A DNA stretch of 64,000 nt from Bilabrum cf. latius (Eukaryota; Bigyra: Bicosoecida; Bigyra; Bicosoecida). The translations under genes were made by a program, and so were the position numbers. The DNA is taken from the NCBI GenBank assembly GCA_965178125.1, contig OZ237768.1, forward strand, positions 1 to 64,000. Direction: 5' to 3'. Below, one piece after another: positions 13,601 through 27,500 of this stretch. The notes under the pieces are model-generated. The model did no database searches. It saw only the letters and a list, made by a program, of their open reading frames with translations, and was not told the origin of the DNA. Every line of letters starts with the position of its first letter. Within the stretch, counting starts at the first letter, position 1.

Positions 13601-14073
13601 GGGAGCGCCTAATCGCATCGCTTCTTGCATTGCCACCGAATTTGTCGGAGGACAATGTCAGGGTGAATGCCAGGGCGGCAACACCCGAACCCGACCCATA
13701 CCGAGACGAGGTAATGGACGATTCAGCTGCCGGGGGCAGAGCGGCTGGTCGAGGCTTGCAGGCTGGCGCAGCTGCTCGAGCGAATGCGATGGATGCAGCG
13801 TACTTGGAGGACGAGGAGCGCCAGCTGGAAGACCCGAGCGCGCTACTTTCATCTGAGAAGGGGCTGGACCACCTCCGCAAGGCGCTGGGGATACGTTCGG
13901 GTGGACAAGGCGAAGAGATGGTTGGAGGCCCTGAGGACGAAGGAGATGAAGAAGACGAAATCATGCTGACGAGGGCGGACGTGAAGCACATTTCGTACAT
14001 GATGGTAACGGAGAACCGGCCTGAGCAAGATGACGAAGCGGTGTGGGATGAAGCCCCTAGTCGTGGCAGGTGA
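10668..14073 (+). CDS. Coiled-coil protein, outer-dynein-arm docking-like
   Basis: Exon 1 is 10668-11765 and exon 2 is 11887-14073. The 121-nt intron has donor GTGAGA and acceptor CCGCAG, with ctaac just upstream of it. Four TAGs are read through (11760, 12028, 12748, 13078). The first lies two codons before the splice site, and the frame ends at tandem TGA TGA. The product is about 1,094 residues. The N-terminus is disordered and basic. Long heptad-rich helices span roughly residues 290-660. The segment FQRIRAATGLADTEAIVERF followed by REETLASL strongly resembles the conserved core of CCDC114/CCDC151-type (ODAD1/ODAD3) docking proteins, which anchor outer dynein arms on axonemal doublets. 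The acidic Gly/Ser-rich C-terminal third is not typical of that family. Placement within the family is uncertain; the coiled coil is clear. Confidence 0.82.
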
Positions 14074-14158
14074 TGAGATCCGGAGCCGTTTACTGATTCC
14101 TCAAAAGCATCTGACTACAATTACAAATTTCATCCGGGAGTACTTCCAATCATTGAGG

Positions 14159-17100
14159 TTATCCTCTCCTCGATATTCCCGCGCGCCTCCCAGTCCCGTC
14201 AGCCAGCCGAGCTAGGTCCTTGAAACCCAGCCCGGCTGCATCGTCCCACGGCCGACTCTGAGGACTACCCTGCGGCTTCTGCGGCTCTTGAGGCGCTCGA
14301 CTACTGTCTCCTGGACCACCGCGAGCCACCTCTGCCTGCGCCGCAGCAAGCGCACCGGCTGCCGAGCCTACCCCCTTGCTTGCATCTGCAGCTGCCCGCT
14401 GCTGCGTCTCGAGAAGCATCGCCATCACGCCTTGCGTACTGTTGCGGCGGGCACGAGATCTCGCTCTATCTCGCAGCATCGCATTGGCTTGGCGAGCCCC
14501 TGCATCGTGCCGCATCGACAACGGGATCTGCTTCGCGATGCGGCGCTCCATCACTTCAGGCGACTCCGGCACGTGACCCACAGCCTTGGCAAGTAGCCCC
14601 ATAGCTCGCCCCTAGCTAGGTGTCTCGAACTGCTGGGCATAGGTTCGCTTTGGATCAGCTTCCGCCGGGGTAGGCAGAGTGCTGGTCTCGCCTGCCGCAT
14701 TCGAGGCTCCCGGGACCGTCGGACTTGGAGCACGGCTGCGCTTAGCAGTCTTGTGGGTGCGTTTGGTGGTTCTGCGTGGTAAAGCTCGGGCTGGAGGCCG
14801 CGCTGCTTTGTATGTCTTGCCGATATCGTACCCGAGAACACCACCGGGTTTGTCGAAGCCAGGGAGCGGAATAGCCTTGTCATCCCCATCTGCCTCGATC
14901 ACGCTGATCGTGCTGTAGGCCGCATGAGCTCCAAAACCAGTTTCTAGAGTACAAGATCCGTATGGCTTCGCTCTTGTAGCAGCTTGAAGCACATTTGTCG
15001 CTACAGGGAAACGACCAGCTCGATTGAGACCTGTTCCAGGACTCGCATGGGCATCTGATTCGCGTTTCTTGCCGCGACCGTTCGGAGCGGAGGCCTTGTG
15101 GTCCATGCTAGACTCGGTGGATGCATCTCCACGCTCCTGCATGAGCCGGCGCACTTGTCGATCTTCTCGCGGCCCCTATAGATCGACAAGAATTGACCCG
15201 CTTGACACCGATGAGGGAAGGGAAGCGAACGACTACTACACTCCAACTGACCCAAGTCCAGGTCCTCCAATGGCGTCTGACTCAAGGGGCGCCAGCTTGC
15301 TAGCATTACAAGACTCTGCAAGGCCATCAATGCTAGCAATGGCTGAAGCGGAGCCCTGGCTCGCTTGCCGATGCTATGATCGATGATTGGCCAGTTTAGC
15401 AGCTTGCTTGCGGCCATGGGCCTCGGCCAGCACCTTCGATGCTCGGTCAATTGGTGCAACAAATCGGCTGCGTGGTCTGCCTACCTCCTTGGCAGACTGC
15501 TTCTGCACCCCAGCAACCCAGCCAGCAGCATCAAATGGCTCTTGCTGCAGGGCACGCTATTTCCGACCACTACGACAAACTTTCGACGAGATTCCTCGAC
15601 TCTCCATGTGCTCTTGGCCTGGCGATGATTGCCACCCCAAAGGCATTTTTGCCTTGCCAGGCACGGAATAGCGCACTTGAGCAACAATGTTTGCAATTGG
15701 ATTGCATGAAGCACCTGTAGGGCGCGACACCTCGTCTCTAAGTCTAGGCGTCGCCACGGCGCCTTCCTGTGCTGCACCCAAGCCACTATGATAGTGTGGT
15801 GGTTCCCTCGGCAGGACCGATGCATCCAGTGCAGAGCCAATCGCGTCAGTTGCCAGACTTGCTAACCTGATGCTGCCCCCGTGGCCATCACCATCGTCTG
15901 ACAGAGCATCCCAATCCTCTTCCCCCTCGTCCTGTGAACCGTGCATGGAATCACGCAACTCACGTTGCTGCAGCCAGCTTGAGCTAGTACCTTGGCTCTT
16001 TGCTGTGCTACCACGAGGCAGCGCGGCTGTCGAAAACCCTCGAGATCCGGCAGTGCCACTGATCGGAGTCTGGCGGCCGAGTGCCTCTGGGTCTAGAAGT
16101 ATAGGGCCATCTGTTGTGGCAGATGCGCCTTTCGGAACCATTCCAGCCACCATTCCTGCAAGCGCTCCTAAGCTGCGCTCTACATCACCTCCGAGTTGGG
16201 CAGTTGCATTCTGCACAGCAGCACGCTTGTGCTCACGCGCCCGAGCCATTCGCTCTTCCTTGCTCAGTTCCATTGAGTGCCTCTCAATCGATCGCGTTTG
16301 TGCCTCCTCTCGTCGTTTCGCGATTCGCTTTGCCATGGACATCCCCTTGTTGTCTCCTCGCTTTCGCTGCATTTCACGTACTGGAGCCATGGGGTCCAGG
16401 TTGAACGGTCGACCCTGGCGCACTGCTTGCGATAACTCGTCTGCCAATCGTTGGCGCCTCTCCTTTGAAATCTCCGGGAAAAGGACCCCGCTGCCTTCGT
16501 CTTTCAGGATGCGCTCCCGAACGAGAGCAGCTGCACGCTTCCGAATGCGAAGTCGTTCGCTGCGCACATTGCCGGGCAACTGGTCTCCTGCGTCCTCGAG
16601 CCACGCCTCATACTGCGCAATCGCTCGCATAGCTGCCTATCGTTGATCCTCCATCCGCATCTGTCGTTCATCACGCGTCTCCAAGAACTCGCTCGTCTTG
16701 CCCAGCCGGTCATGCAAGGGTTCAAGCTTGCGACGCTGCGCTCGAATGACTGCTCTGGCTTCTGGCGCAGTGGCAGTTGATGATGCCGACGGCAGCATAT
16801 TCAGGGGCTTCAATGGAGATAAAGGCGAGCTAGGATTTGCGCGGGATAGCAACGCAGATCTGGCAAAGTCAGCCTGCTGGCTGTCCAAACCAAGTCCGTC
16901 GAGTATTGAGACATCCAGCGACGGTGCTCTGGTGCTGGCGGATGACCGAAGCGCACCAGATGAATACATCAAAGCACGCTTGGCAGCAGGCCGTGCTGCC
17001 TGTGCAGGTGCAGAAGTAGCCGAAGTACGATCGCGGTTTGTAGTACTTGGTGCATAATTGTGAGACACGGGCACGCTGACAGCCAATTGCTGGCTGGAAA

Positions 17101-20100
17101 AATGACCGCGACTCCCAGAAGGACCGATGCAAGCCTGTGGCAACGGCTTCGAAGCTGGTGCCACGCTGGTCATGCTAGCAACGCTACTCCGCCTGCCCTT
17201 TGTACCAGTTCGGGACGCAAAGCTTCGGTCACCAGCCACGGGGAGGACGGGCTGCAGCGGATTCGTGTCTAGTGGCCGTCTAGATACAAACATGCGCTCA
17301 AACAATGACGAGGTTGCATCCACCGCTGGATCATCCGCCGCAAGCTTTGAGACCGGCAAGCCTCCAGCACGCAGTCTGGCAGGCGTTCTCTTTCGTTGCA
17401 TTTTCATGGATGGAGTCATCCGCCTGCTCTTGCGAAATGCCTCCTCGGTTCGTTCTTTCACTCGCTTGGGACTGTTCATTTCGGCTTGCTGCCGCTTTCC
17501 CTCTCGACGGGCTCTGTGGAGCTGCTTTATCCAGTCCGGCGAGCCCAACGTTTGCCGAGTAAGAGACTACTGCTTTGGCGGGCGCTTCGAGGCAAACGAA
17601 GGGGCCGCAGTTGCTCGAAGATCAGCTCCGCCATGACCCTTTGCAAGTTTCGGGATTCTAGCTGCGTCACTCTTGCTGATTTGCTCTGATCCAGATTCCG
17701 ACTCGATGATTGCACCGTTTAGCTCTTGCACCAGTCGCCCTACTTCCACATGCAGCGCTGCTGGCAGGAAAGGAAGTCTTTGGCGGAGCTCCTCCATCTC
17801 ACCATCCTCGTCGAACAGGCCAGATAGACCAGTGTCAGTTGCATGGAAGGGCAATTGTTTGCCTGGTCTGGACGAACTTGTGGAGGACTTGGGCGAAACA
17901 CCACTTGTAACCTCCGCCCGACGTGCGGCCTGTTTGCGCCTCTCTCGTTTCTCTTGTTGCACTGCTCTCTTTGCTGCACGGAGCTTGTCCACCAGCGCCT
18001 GCACGGTAGGGTCAATGGTGGTCGATTCTGCACCTCCTCTGGCCATTCTCCACGTCCCCTCCATGATTGCAGCATCCTATGCATTGATGCCGTTCCCTGC
18101 ATTCACGTACACCCACCCGCTTCTGACGCTGCCCGAGTCGCCATCGACCACCATCCGACCGACTTCTGCAAGCCACCTGATTCGATTCACTGGTCTCACT
18201 ACGTCAAACTCTGCACGCCTCGCTCTTGCTTCCTGCGTTTTCTCTGCATCTTGGTCTTGTCCTGCGTCGGACTGAGCTGAGGCCTGGCTCTTGCTGGATA
18301 CAGGCTACCGCCGCCTGGACCGCCTCAAGTTGCACCGTTTTCCCGCATCTGCTCTGCGCATGGATTCTTTGATGGGGACAGCAGGCCGTCTATTTCCGGC
18401 GTGCCTGCCGAGAACCAGCCTCCAGGCGGACTCAGACCTGTGTTTCGCAGCAACAGCCAATCTTCTTGCCAGAAATCCTCTTGCAACGCGCTGAATATCT
18501 ACTGCACTAACCTGCTCCAAAGTGATAAGTTTGGCCGCTAGTTTGCGGCCGCAGTGGCCGCGCCAGAGCGCCTGAAATTGGATGATCGTTCTGCGACACT
18601 TGCGAAACCACTGCATTGCAAGCTGCCGTTGCGACTCGAAACGCGATCGCTTCTCAAGCAGCATAGATAGCCATCTCCCAATGCGACCGCGCGCCCAATC
18701 GCGAGCACGCATCACAGGCCGCACCATTGCACGGATCTTGGCGCCTCGGTATAGCCCTTGAATGCGCGCAGCAGCCATATAGCGACCTTCGGTGTCAACG
18801 GATTGGACCACCTTCTTTCTCCTAACTGTATGCGAGCCCTTGGAACGATGAAGCATGATGACTTGCTCGAAACTTCTTCTGGTTTTCCAGCGCCGTATCG
18901 CACGGGTTAACACCTAATTTGCGCGCTTTCGAAGGGCATGCAGCCTGGTCTTCAAGCTTCTCATAAGCCGGTTGATAGTGGCTGCAGCTCGCCGTCGGCT
19001 ATGAGCCTCATGATGCGCCTTCCTAAGCGCCTGAAAGGACCTGTACCATGCCTGAATGGTACTCGCAGCGAGCGAACGCAAACGGCCAAACGCAAATGTG
19101 TGCAAGTAGGATACTCGCAGCCGATCCCTCCACCCGCGCCAGACGGCTTGAATTTGCGTGGCCGCCTTCTGTCCAAGCACTCGGATAGACCCCGGCTGCT
19201 CCACCCACCTGCGATACAACCTTGCCATAGATGTGCCCTACTACTACCGCTGTTGCTTCATTGCTCTAACGATTGCCGAGGCACGGCTCGCATCGCCGGG
19301 GAGTTGTTTCGCGGCGTCTCCACCTTTGGCACCACCGGGTGAGAGGTCTGCCAAGTCCATAGACCCATCCAAACGAACTACGACCGTGGCCTCCACTGGC
19401 ATTTCCCCTGCGATCGTCCTTCGCTCATCCTCGGCCTGAATGAGACCGGACACCCGCATGACGGCCCTTCCGACGGCTTGATGCAGCAAGTGCTTCATTG
19501 TGGCTGCCAGCTCATGCTCAGCCTGTTCCCGTTCTGCCTGGGCTGCTATTGCAGCCTTGCCTTTGGGGCTATCGTCGGCGTGGACGCGGTGAGCCATGCG
19601 GTCTTTGGAGCTGGAATTAGCCTCTGGGTCAAGCACCTGAAGCAATGAGGCAGGCAGGCTTCGCACTGCTGCTTCTCTGATAGTAACCATTTCGTCCTCT
19701 GCGAGCAGGCGGTCAACACCCAGCTTTAGGCCAAGCCTAATAGCCTCGCGAAATTGGCGCGCTTGCTGCTTTTGCTCCTGTTTTTGCGCAAGATGCACTG
19801 ACTTGCTTCGAGTTCTGTGCCCAGACGGCAGGCTAGGACCACGGACCTCGCTGGCATCCGAGCCTGCCGCGCTTCCCTGTTGGGCTTCTGCTTCACCTGC
19901 CCTTGGCTCCTCGCGAGCAAGCCTCTCTCTTCGAGACCTGAATACTGCTGCCTCCGCGTAATAGGCCTTCGCCCGCTCAGCCGGAGTCATCGACATGGCG
20001 TCGCCTTTTCGGAACTCAGCCCACATGGACTTGACTGACTCCCCCTGCTCAACCTCGTCCTCGCTATCATCCTCTTCGGGCGAAGTGGGCTCAACAGAAG

Positions 20101-21286
20101 CGCTCAGCTGGTTGATACCCCGCATTTGGCCACGTTTCGTGCCAGACCGCGCTATAGCGGCTGGACCCCGCGAAGACACCGCCGATGGCCCGAACGCAGC
20201 CGGCGGTGGGCGCAGCGGGTGTGGCCGGGCACCCCCAGAGCCTCCTATTGAGCGCCTCCATTTGCGGAACTGCTCCTTCCCGTATCGCTGCAGTAGGACC
20301 AGATCAATAGCCCGCTAGCGCTAGAGTGCCCGCCTCCTCTACTGCCGCAGGGAACCGGCGCGTCCCTTGCCGCTGGGCCAGCCGGTCGGGTCCCAGCCAC
20401 TGCCAGTAGCACCGGCAGCCGGCCGGTCCTGTGCATGAACCGCGTCGGCTGGTCGGGTGTCCACCACAATCCGCGCATCAGATCGCCAGTCCCACACTCC
20501 CCTGTGCACCGCCCTTGCCAGCAGCCTGCGCACGTCCATGAGGGTGACCCCGCTCCCTGCCCACAGCGCCCCCAAGTCTCTGGCCAAAAAGTGGCGAGTC
20601 GTGGACGGGTCCATGCTGCGCAAATACGCAGAGGCCCAGGCACTCACTCCACCTTGTGCGCTCGCCAATGCTACAGCTCCTGCAGGCAAGCTGGCCTCGG
20701 CCTGGTTGGAAGCCGCTCCGGTCAACCGCTCGCCGGCGGGCTGCCGCGACGAAGTGCTTGCCGCAACGACCAGCGGTACATCTAAGGTACCCCCAGCTCG
20801 CAGCTCATAGGGATCGAAGTTATCCTACCGATCAGCACGGGCTTGCTCTCTCTTGAGCTGCTGCTTCATCATTGCAGACTGCGTTGCAGTGCCAGACATG
20901 GCGCTTCGACTATCCGTTGCAGTTCCGGGCCTGGAGCCATCACTTCGTTCGACGCTATTTGAGGCCGCTATTCGGCTGCTAGATGCTGCGGAAGCCACAT
21001 CGTATTCTGCCAGAGCCATATTGCCATGCTTGTCATACACCTTCGCTGAGCTTAGCCTCGACGCCGCACGCCCTTGCGCATCGCGCATCTTCGGCTACTT
21101 TGAACCAGAATTTTGTTCTGCTACTTGCTACCTCCCCAAGGCATTCGTTGCCTGCACTGCAAGTGCATTGGACGTACCGGCAAAGTTGGAAACTCCACTA
21201 TCACCGCGGCTGGACGGAATAGAGCCACTCTTCTGAGACTCTGATCCACCTGTGCCTGGCCGAAACTGCGCCGCTCCGATCTCCAT
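14159..21286 (-). CDS. Giant IQ-motif protein (about 2,375 aa)
   Basis: One uninterrupted frame of 7,128 nt runs from ATG at 21286 (an in-frame TAA lies just upstream) to TAA at 14159, with no TAA or TGA inside and about 20 TAGs read through. These include three in a row at 19238-19246 directly after Lys-Gln-Gln-Arg. Doublets occur elsewhere. About residues 690-940 carry at least five IQ-like motifs (AATQIQAVWRGWRDR, ASTIQAWYRSF, ARIQGLYRGAKIRAM, IIQFQALWRGHCGRK, VDIQRVARGFLARR), the usual binding sites for calmodulin or light chains. The rest is charged, Arg/Lys/Glu-rich and partly helical, with no enzyme signature. Large IQ proteins are often centrosomal, ciliary or cytoskeletal, and the neighbours fit that, but no orthologue is recognised. 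No intron is needed to read the gene. Confidence 0.83.
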
Positions 21287-21571
21287 TTAGAGCCGCACGT
21301 TTTATTTTATCAAACTGCACGACACACCGGGTTATGTACGCTCGTCATCGTTAGTGTGCTCCCACACACACCGCGCAAACTGGGACGGGCCGTGCTTTAC
21401 AGTGCACTGCAGAAGATGTACTGCACTGTGATGCAGTGCCTGCCGATCCTCAAGCAGAGCTGCGTACGCAGTTTTGGAGCCACTTCGAGAGTATTGGTTT
21501 ATATTTTGCTGAATTTATAAGATTCATAAGAAATTTCAGTCAAATACAGTGAATAAAGTAGATATTAGGGC

Positions 21572-24500
21572 ATGCAGAATGGAGTCGATGGGTAAGAGAC
21601 TCCAATTGAAACTAGCTTGCACTCCCTGCCAGCCCAACTTGCCATACAAGTTTAGATTCCTTTAATTGATGCCCAGGACAAGTTCAAATTTGTTACATTT
21701 CGCAGCATTGCTGGAGTCGCCGAGCTTCGCGCTACAGACGTCGGTAGGGAGGAGGCTGTAAAGACGGACACGAGTGGGATCCATCCAGATGAATTCATAG
21801 ACATCGCGAGTGATGGACGGCTCAGTGAAGTTGAGATCCAACTTGAGCACGGTAATGCGTCTGATAAGTCTGCTGCAAAGACCGAGATGCATACGGAGTT
21901 CCAGGGGCCGCCCAGCGGAATGGTATTGAGCAGCGCCAGAACTGCTCTTCCAGACCTAGAGAGGCACACTGTATCGGCTAAAAGTCATACTATTCGATCC
22001 AATTAGGCAGCATGGCAGCTTGATGGTATTAGTGGAGGTGATGTTGGCAGTCGTGCCCGTGGGCACGGCGAGTCTGGAGACTCGCCCGTCACCAAGCAGC
22101 CTGAGTGTGGCCAAGCCCCTGATGGTGATCGAGAGCTTACCTCAGATGATTGCAGTCGCGATCTCAGTGCATCAATGCTCCCTGCCTCCTCCAAGCTGCT
22201 ATCACCTTAGAGCCCGCCCAGGCCATACAGCAGGAAGGGTCATGCCAGCCACGCGGCAAGTGCCGGGCCCGTTTCGCGAGCCCACGCGCCCCAGCAGCAT
22301 TCCTTGGCACGGGATGGTATGCATGGCCTGGATTCTACGCTGTCCATGTGTGACGAATCCCAAATGCAACCCACAGCACGCAGGCAAGGCAAGGCCGACG
22401 ATGCAGACCAATCCACTGGGGGCTGTCCGCCCGGCACCTCCTCGGCATCAGCTTCTGCAGCGCTCGAGAGACCCCATGCGCAAGTTTCTCACAGGCATGG
22501 GGGGCAACCATAGAGCATATTAGTCCGGGGTGTCGAGGAGGGGCAGCTGGGTGGGCTCGGTGGGCTTAGAAAGACCCGAGGGGCGTTCAGTGCAACTGGC
22601 TCCGTGGCCAGCGTAGAGCCAGGCTCGCTTCCTAGTCACCCCGCCAAACCAACAGCACGTGTATCACCGCGGGGTACTGCTGGAGCCTTTAGCGATGCTG
22701 GCTCTCAGTCCAACACTGATCGGCTCGATTTCGATGCATGGAGCAAGGACAGGGACGAGTCGCCGTCTCAGTCCATTGAAGGGCGGGAGTATGCAGCAGC
22801 TGGAGACCAGTATGTTCCTAGACAACGCCCCCCAGCACGCGATGGAGTAGACGGGGCGAAGGGGCCGTGTTCGACCGGCAATTCCAGTTCTGATGCGTCC
22901 ATCGCGGTAGACCTGTCTGTGCGTCAACCAGCGTTCGTTTGGGACAGGCCGTTGAGTAAACGTCAAGCACCTCCGAGCGGGCCGGCTGGCCAACTTGATG
23001 CGGTAAACTAGCATGCCGATGCGGATGACGGCCGGGGATCGTTGTCTATTCTTCATCCCCCCCCTTCTCGTACTATGTCCGAGGGCCTCCGGCCGAACTC
23101 ACAGGGACTCAGCAGCTCTCGAGGTCGTGACCGCCTGCGCCAAAGGGGTGCAAGGCTTCCAGGAGACGACACCAGCGGTGGATCTAGTGGTAATATCCGC
23201 CCTACCGTGTCGGTTTCTCATACTCTGGTCAGGCCGCGAGGGCACCGGCGGCTGAGTAGCGATGCGATTGCGTGGTCGCACCGGGAAGCTGGGTTGCAGG
23301 CAATCGATTCTCGAGGTGGCAGATGGTCGGAACACTAGCTGCAGTTCAGCTCCCACGGGAGCGCCCATTCTCTATCTGAGCTAGCGATGGAGACGTCAAC
23401 TGGTCTTGGTGTCCCTCTGGTCGTGCGAAAAGGGTCACACGTCGGTCGGTATCGAGAAAAGGAGCCCAAGACGACGAGGGGTGGCAGCGGCAAGAAATAC
23501 AAGCGATCAAAACGATCGCGCAACCCTGTTCGCGCAGATCGTGGAGCTGCACCATTACAACCGATTTCATCTTCTTCGAGTATCCAAGGGCCGTCACCAC
23601 TAGGCCACCTGCAGCACGACCGTCACTCGCGCCCTGACTCTCGCAGCAGTGCCCCAGATCAAGGCGAACTCCGTAGTCCAGGCCAGTCAGGCAGCCAAGT
23701 GAGCTATGCAGCGCAGGATGTGACCGATGGGGGCCGCGTACGGCGCCGTAGCGTAGATGCCATCTTGGGCAAGCGTGGAGTGCTGCGTATGGAAGTTGCA
23801 GCTGCTACGGGGGCACGCCACATGGGCAGAGTGACCACATTGAACGGTTCTTCCAACACATCCAGCTCGTCGGCTGTGTCAGATGTCAGGGCTTCAGCAG
23901 ATCGGCAAGCCAAGCCTCGTCTGGCCCTTGGGGATGTCCACGACAGTCGTGCCAACTCGGTTGGAAGAGGGTCTGTGAAGTCGGCATTTTCCCGCTCAAT
24001 TCGGAAGACCTCTCCGAAAAATAGCCACGTGCGATCATCGGCGTCTGCATCCGGCAAGGACTCTAGCAGTGAGTCGTTCTCAGCGAAGTCCTCCAGCAAC
24101 GCTCAGCTTGATTCACCTCGCTGTATGCTTGCGAAAGACTCGAAGGGTCATCAACGCTACCAAAACAGCAGGGTGATTGCGTCCCCGAGAGCTGATCAGA
24201 TGCTGCATAGCCCGCGATCTGCGAGATCAAAGTCTCCTGCTGACCCAGATCTCGCACCAGGCAGAAAGCAGGAGCAGTGCGGTGCATCACCGGTGAGCAG
24301 CCCCAGTGCCGAGGCACGGAGCTTAGGTGCGCCTTCGCAACCGGCTGACCAGCCAAATTTGCCAGACAATGGACACGCTCCAAGCTCTATATCAAATCAA
24401 AGCACCAGCTAGCCTGATGCAGGGATTCCTTAGATCGGAATCGGTGGTAGGCAGCATTCTAGCATGGCGCCCGGCGCGGCGCAAGTTCCAGCAAGCGGGC

Positions 24501-27500
24501 TGCCTCAAGTCTCTGCGGGGCAAGCGAGGAATGTCGTACCAGCTAGTGTTTCACCTCATTCTGTACCGTGGAGGTTTCACATGCAGCATCCGGTTGGCCC
24601 GCTTCCACGCCAGAATTACCCGGCATATGGGCATGTGCCGGCTTTCGCTGCTCAAGGATTTCCAGGATAGTTCCCACATCAGCAATAGCCGCCATTGATG
24701 ACGCCCCAAGGCCATATGGGGTGGTCTGGTTTGACTGGTATGCCTATGACGGGACAGCTGCATCCACATGGACAGGCATTTGGTGGGCTAGGGCCGTATT
24801 AGTAGATTCAAGTAATGTAGGGGACGCCTTGGTTGCATCAGCAGCACCAGCACCAGCAGCAGCAACAGCAACACTAGCATTTCATGCAGTAGTAGGCTTA
24901 GAATGCTCAGCGAAAACGTCAAGCCCAGGTGAAATAGTCTCATAATTTGGCAAGCAGATCGCCTACCCTGGCTCCCTTGCCACCGTCATCTGCTCAAATC
25001 GGCCAGAGCCCGCCAAGACAGCCGGGAAGAGCTGGATCGGGAAGCCCCCGCCGTAGGCGGATCGGTTCTCGCTGTTAGCCTTTTCGAAAGAATATTGGCC
25101 AAGCTGCAAGTTCTGTTGGGTCACCACCTAGTCCGAGATCAGGCGAACGACGTACTGCTCGTGGCAGCAAACGCACGGAGAGCGCATTTCCCACGCACGC
25201 CATGAGTCCAATAGGGCACGGGGTTGCAGGGGTCGATGTTGGCCGAGCAGCCGATTCCACTCTATCCCCTGAAAGTGACATGCAGCGCGTATCCCGGCCT
25301 AGAAGCCAACAGCGCCACTAGTAGTCCACTCTCGAGGTGGCTCCTCCCGGGCGGATTGCGGTTGTACAGCCTAATGTCCAATCGAACTCTGTTACATCAA
25401 GTGTAGCCGGAGATTTTGTTCGCGATTCTGGTGCCAACACAGCCAGAGAGAGATCTGTTAGCAACTAGTCAAGTGCTGCATCCAGCTTTGGAATCCATGG
25501 CAGCGATGGTGATACGGACGTGGCTGCAGGGACTGGCGAGTACTCGGATGGAGAAGGAGTCTTCCGTGCCAGTAGACACAGCTTGTTGATAGATTAGGCA
25601 GTAAGTGTATCGGTCGAAAGCTCTCAATACGAGAGCAGCTTTAGGGACAGTAGAGGGATGCACGACGTAACCGCACTTGTAGCTCTGCCCGAAGGCCATC
25701 CATTGCGGTCGTACGAGTCACCTGGACTTGACGTGTCCACAAGCTCAATGGGTAAAATCGGTGCAGCATCGTCATCAGTAGTAGGAAACGCTCGTCCAGA
25801 ATCCAGCGGCAGGTCGGCTGCATTGGAGCCCGAACAGTCCGAACGACCCCCTGAGATGGAATTTGACAAAGCGCCTCAATCTGTTGTCAGTAATTTTGTG
25901 AGCAGCGCATCACATCGCCCATCGTCATCTCCAGAGGCGTCTGGAATCGCTCAGAAAGGAAGACGGACGCCACAGATCCGACCATTCAGTGCCGTTGTAT
26001 CACGAAGCGAGTCTCCGTCAGACTCAGCGGGATTCGGAGAAGGAGAGGTCCCTTCCAACCAAGGCTCCCCTCGCACTAGCAGCATGCAGCCTCCCCTTTT
26101 TATGGGGGGAAGTCCAGGCAGCGTTCCAAGGAAGCTGCGCAGCAATCGAAACCGCCGTCGCCGTGCTCCTAGCAGTGCCTCAAGGGGCTCGCTGTCGCGC
26201 CGGGGCGGACCCAGTGGGGGGTTGGGACTCAGCAATTTTCTCGACGAGCCCCGCAGTTGCACGCCACTTGAGCAGATGCTTCTTGCCGACGACGGCCATA
26301 TTGGGGATGAGTTAGCGATGCAGATTGATGGGGCAGGTAGTGTAAGGTCACACGGCGGGGCTAGTTAGCGGAGTCTTCGGACCCCGGCTGGCACTGAAAG
26401 TGCTGTGGATGGTATAGACTTGATCTGGAGTGTGGAAGGTTGGCATGGTTGGTAGATCCCTACTTCGAAGTCAGGAGACAGCAGCCTGCAATTAGATAAA
26501 CCTGAGGAGGGAAAAATGATCGCTAGAGAGTCCCGTGAGTCTAACGACGTGAATATTCGTGTCAATACGCACAGCATGGTTGGTCAAGGCAATGAAGCCA
26601 GCCAGAGCCGATCCGTGGAGGGCAGCAGCGTAGAGCACAGGGATACCGTTGCTTTGCATGGCATTGTCGACGAGAAAGGCGAACGAGAGGCCCCGCAAGC
26701 CGGTCTTTAGCATCTGCTTTTGCGACCAGTGCACGCCGTGCGCGATCGATTGGTCCTGCCCTCATCACGTGGCGTGCAAGAGGACCCCCTGCACGAACTG
26801 CGCTCATCCTCACCTCCATCTCGGTTGAGGGACGGAGAACATGACCCATCGGACGCCGTTCCTATTCTCACCAATGCGGACGATTCTTCTGCAACTCATA
26901 TGTCTGTGGCTAAGCACGATGGGAGCGTACACTCGACCATTGGACCGCCAAGCAGCAATGAGGGGTTCGGAACGCCCCTAGCCACCGCCATGTCTGTGCG
27001 AGGCAAACCGGTGCACACTAAACCTCGACAATTAGCAGGCATGCGATTTCTATCGTCGTCATCATCACACAGTCGAAGCAGGGCAGGTGACAAGACGCCA
27101 GTTTTGCCAGAGGCGAGCCCTACAGGTCATGATCAACCCCCTTTCAGGGCTGGGCGGCGTACCGCAGTTGAGGGTCCTGCGGGTCAAGTGAGCGCAAGTC
27201 CTGAGTCCGCCAACAAGGGCCCTGATGGTGGTCTCGACTAGGCAACTACGCTCGAGCGACAGGGTACTCAACGCAGCATCGATCTGTCTCCTGCGCCCCG
27301 ACGACTCAGCGAGACCCCCGGCAGGCAGCGCAGCCCGTCGACTCGGTCGCGCAGCAGGTCATACTATGGCCGTCCCCACGAAATGGCAGGACGTCGCACC
27401 CCAGGTCCGGCAGCACAGTCCACAGTTGGTAGCCGACCCGAATCCAGGACAAGTGTGGACATGGCTGGTCTGACAGACGGTGGTGTGCGACTGGAGTTTG

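Noticed and set aside
22020-22523. Separate small gene in frame 0 at the 5' end of the giant TPR-like gene
   Set aside because: The other frame is open across the whole region and splices to an ATG exon with correct phase. This ORF has no features of its own.
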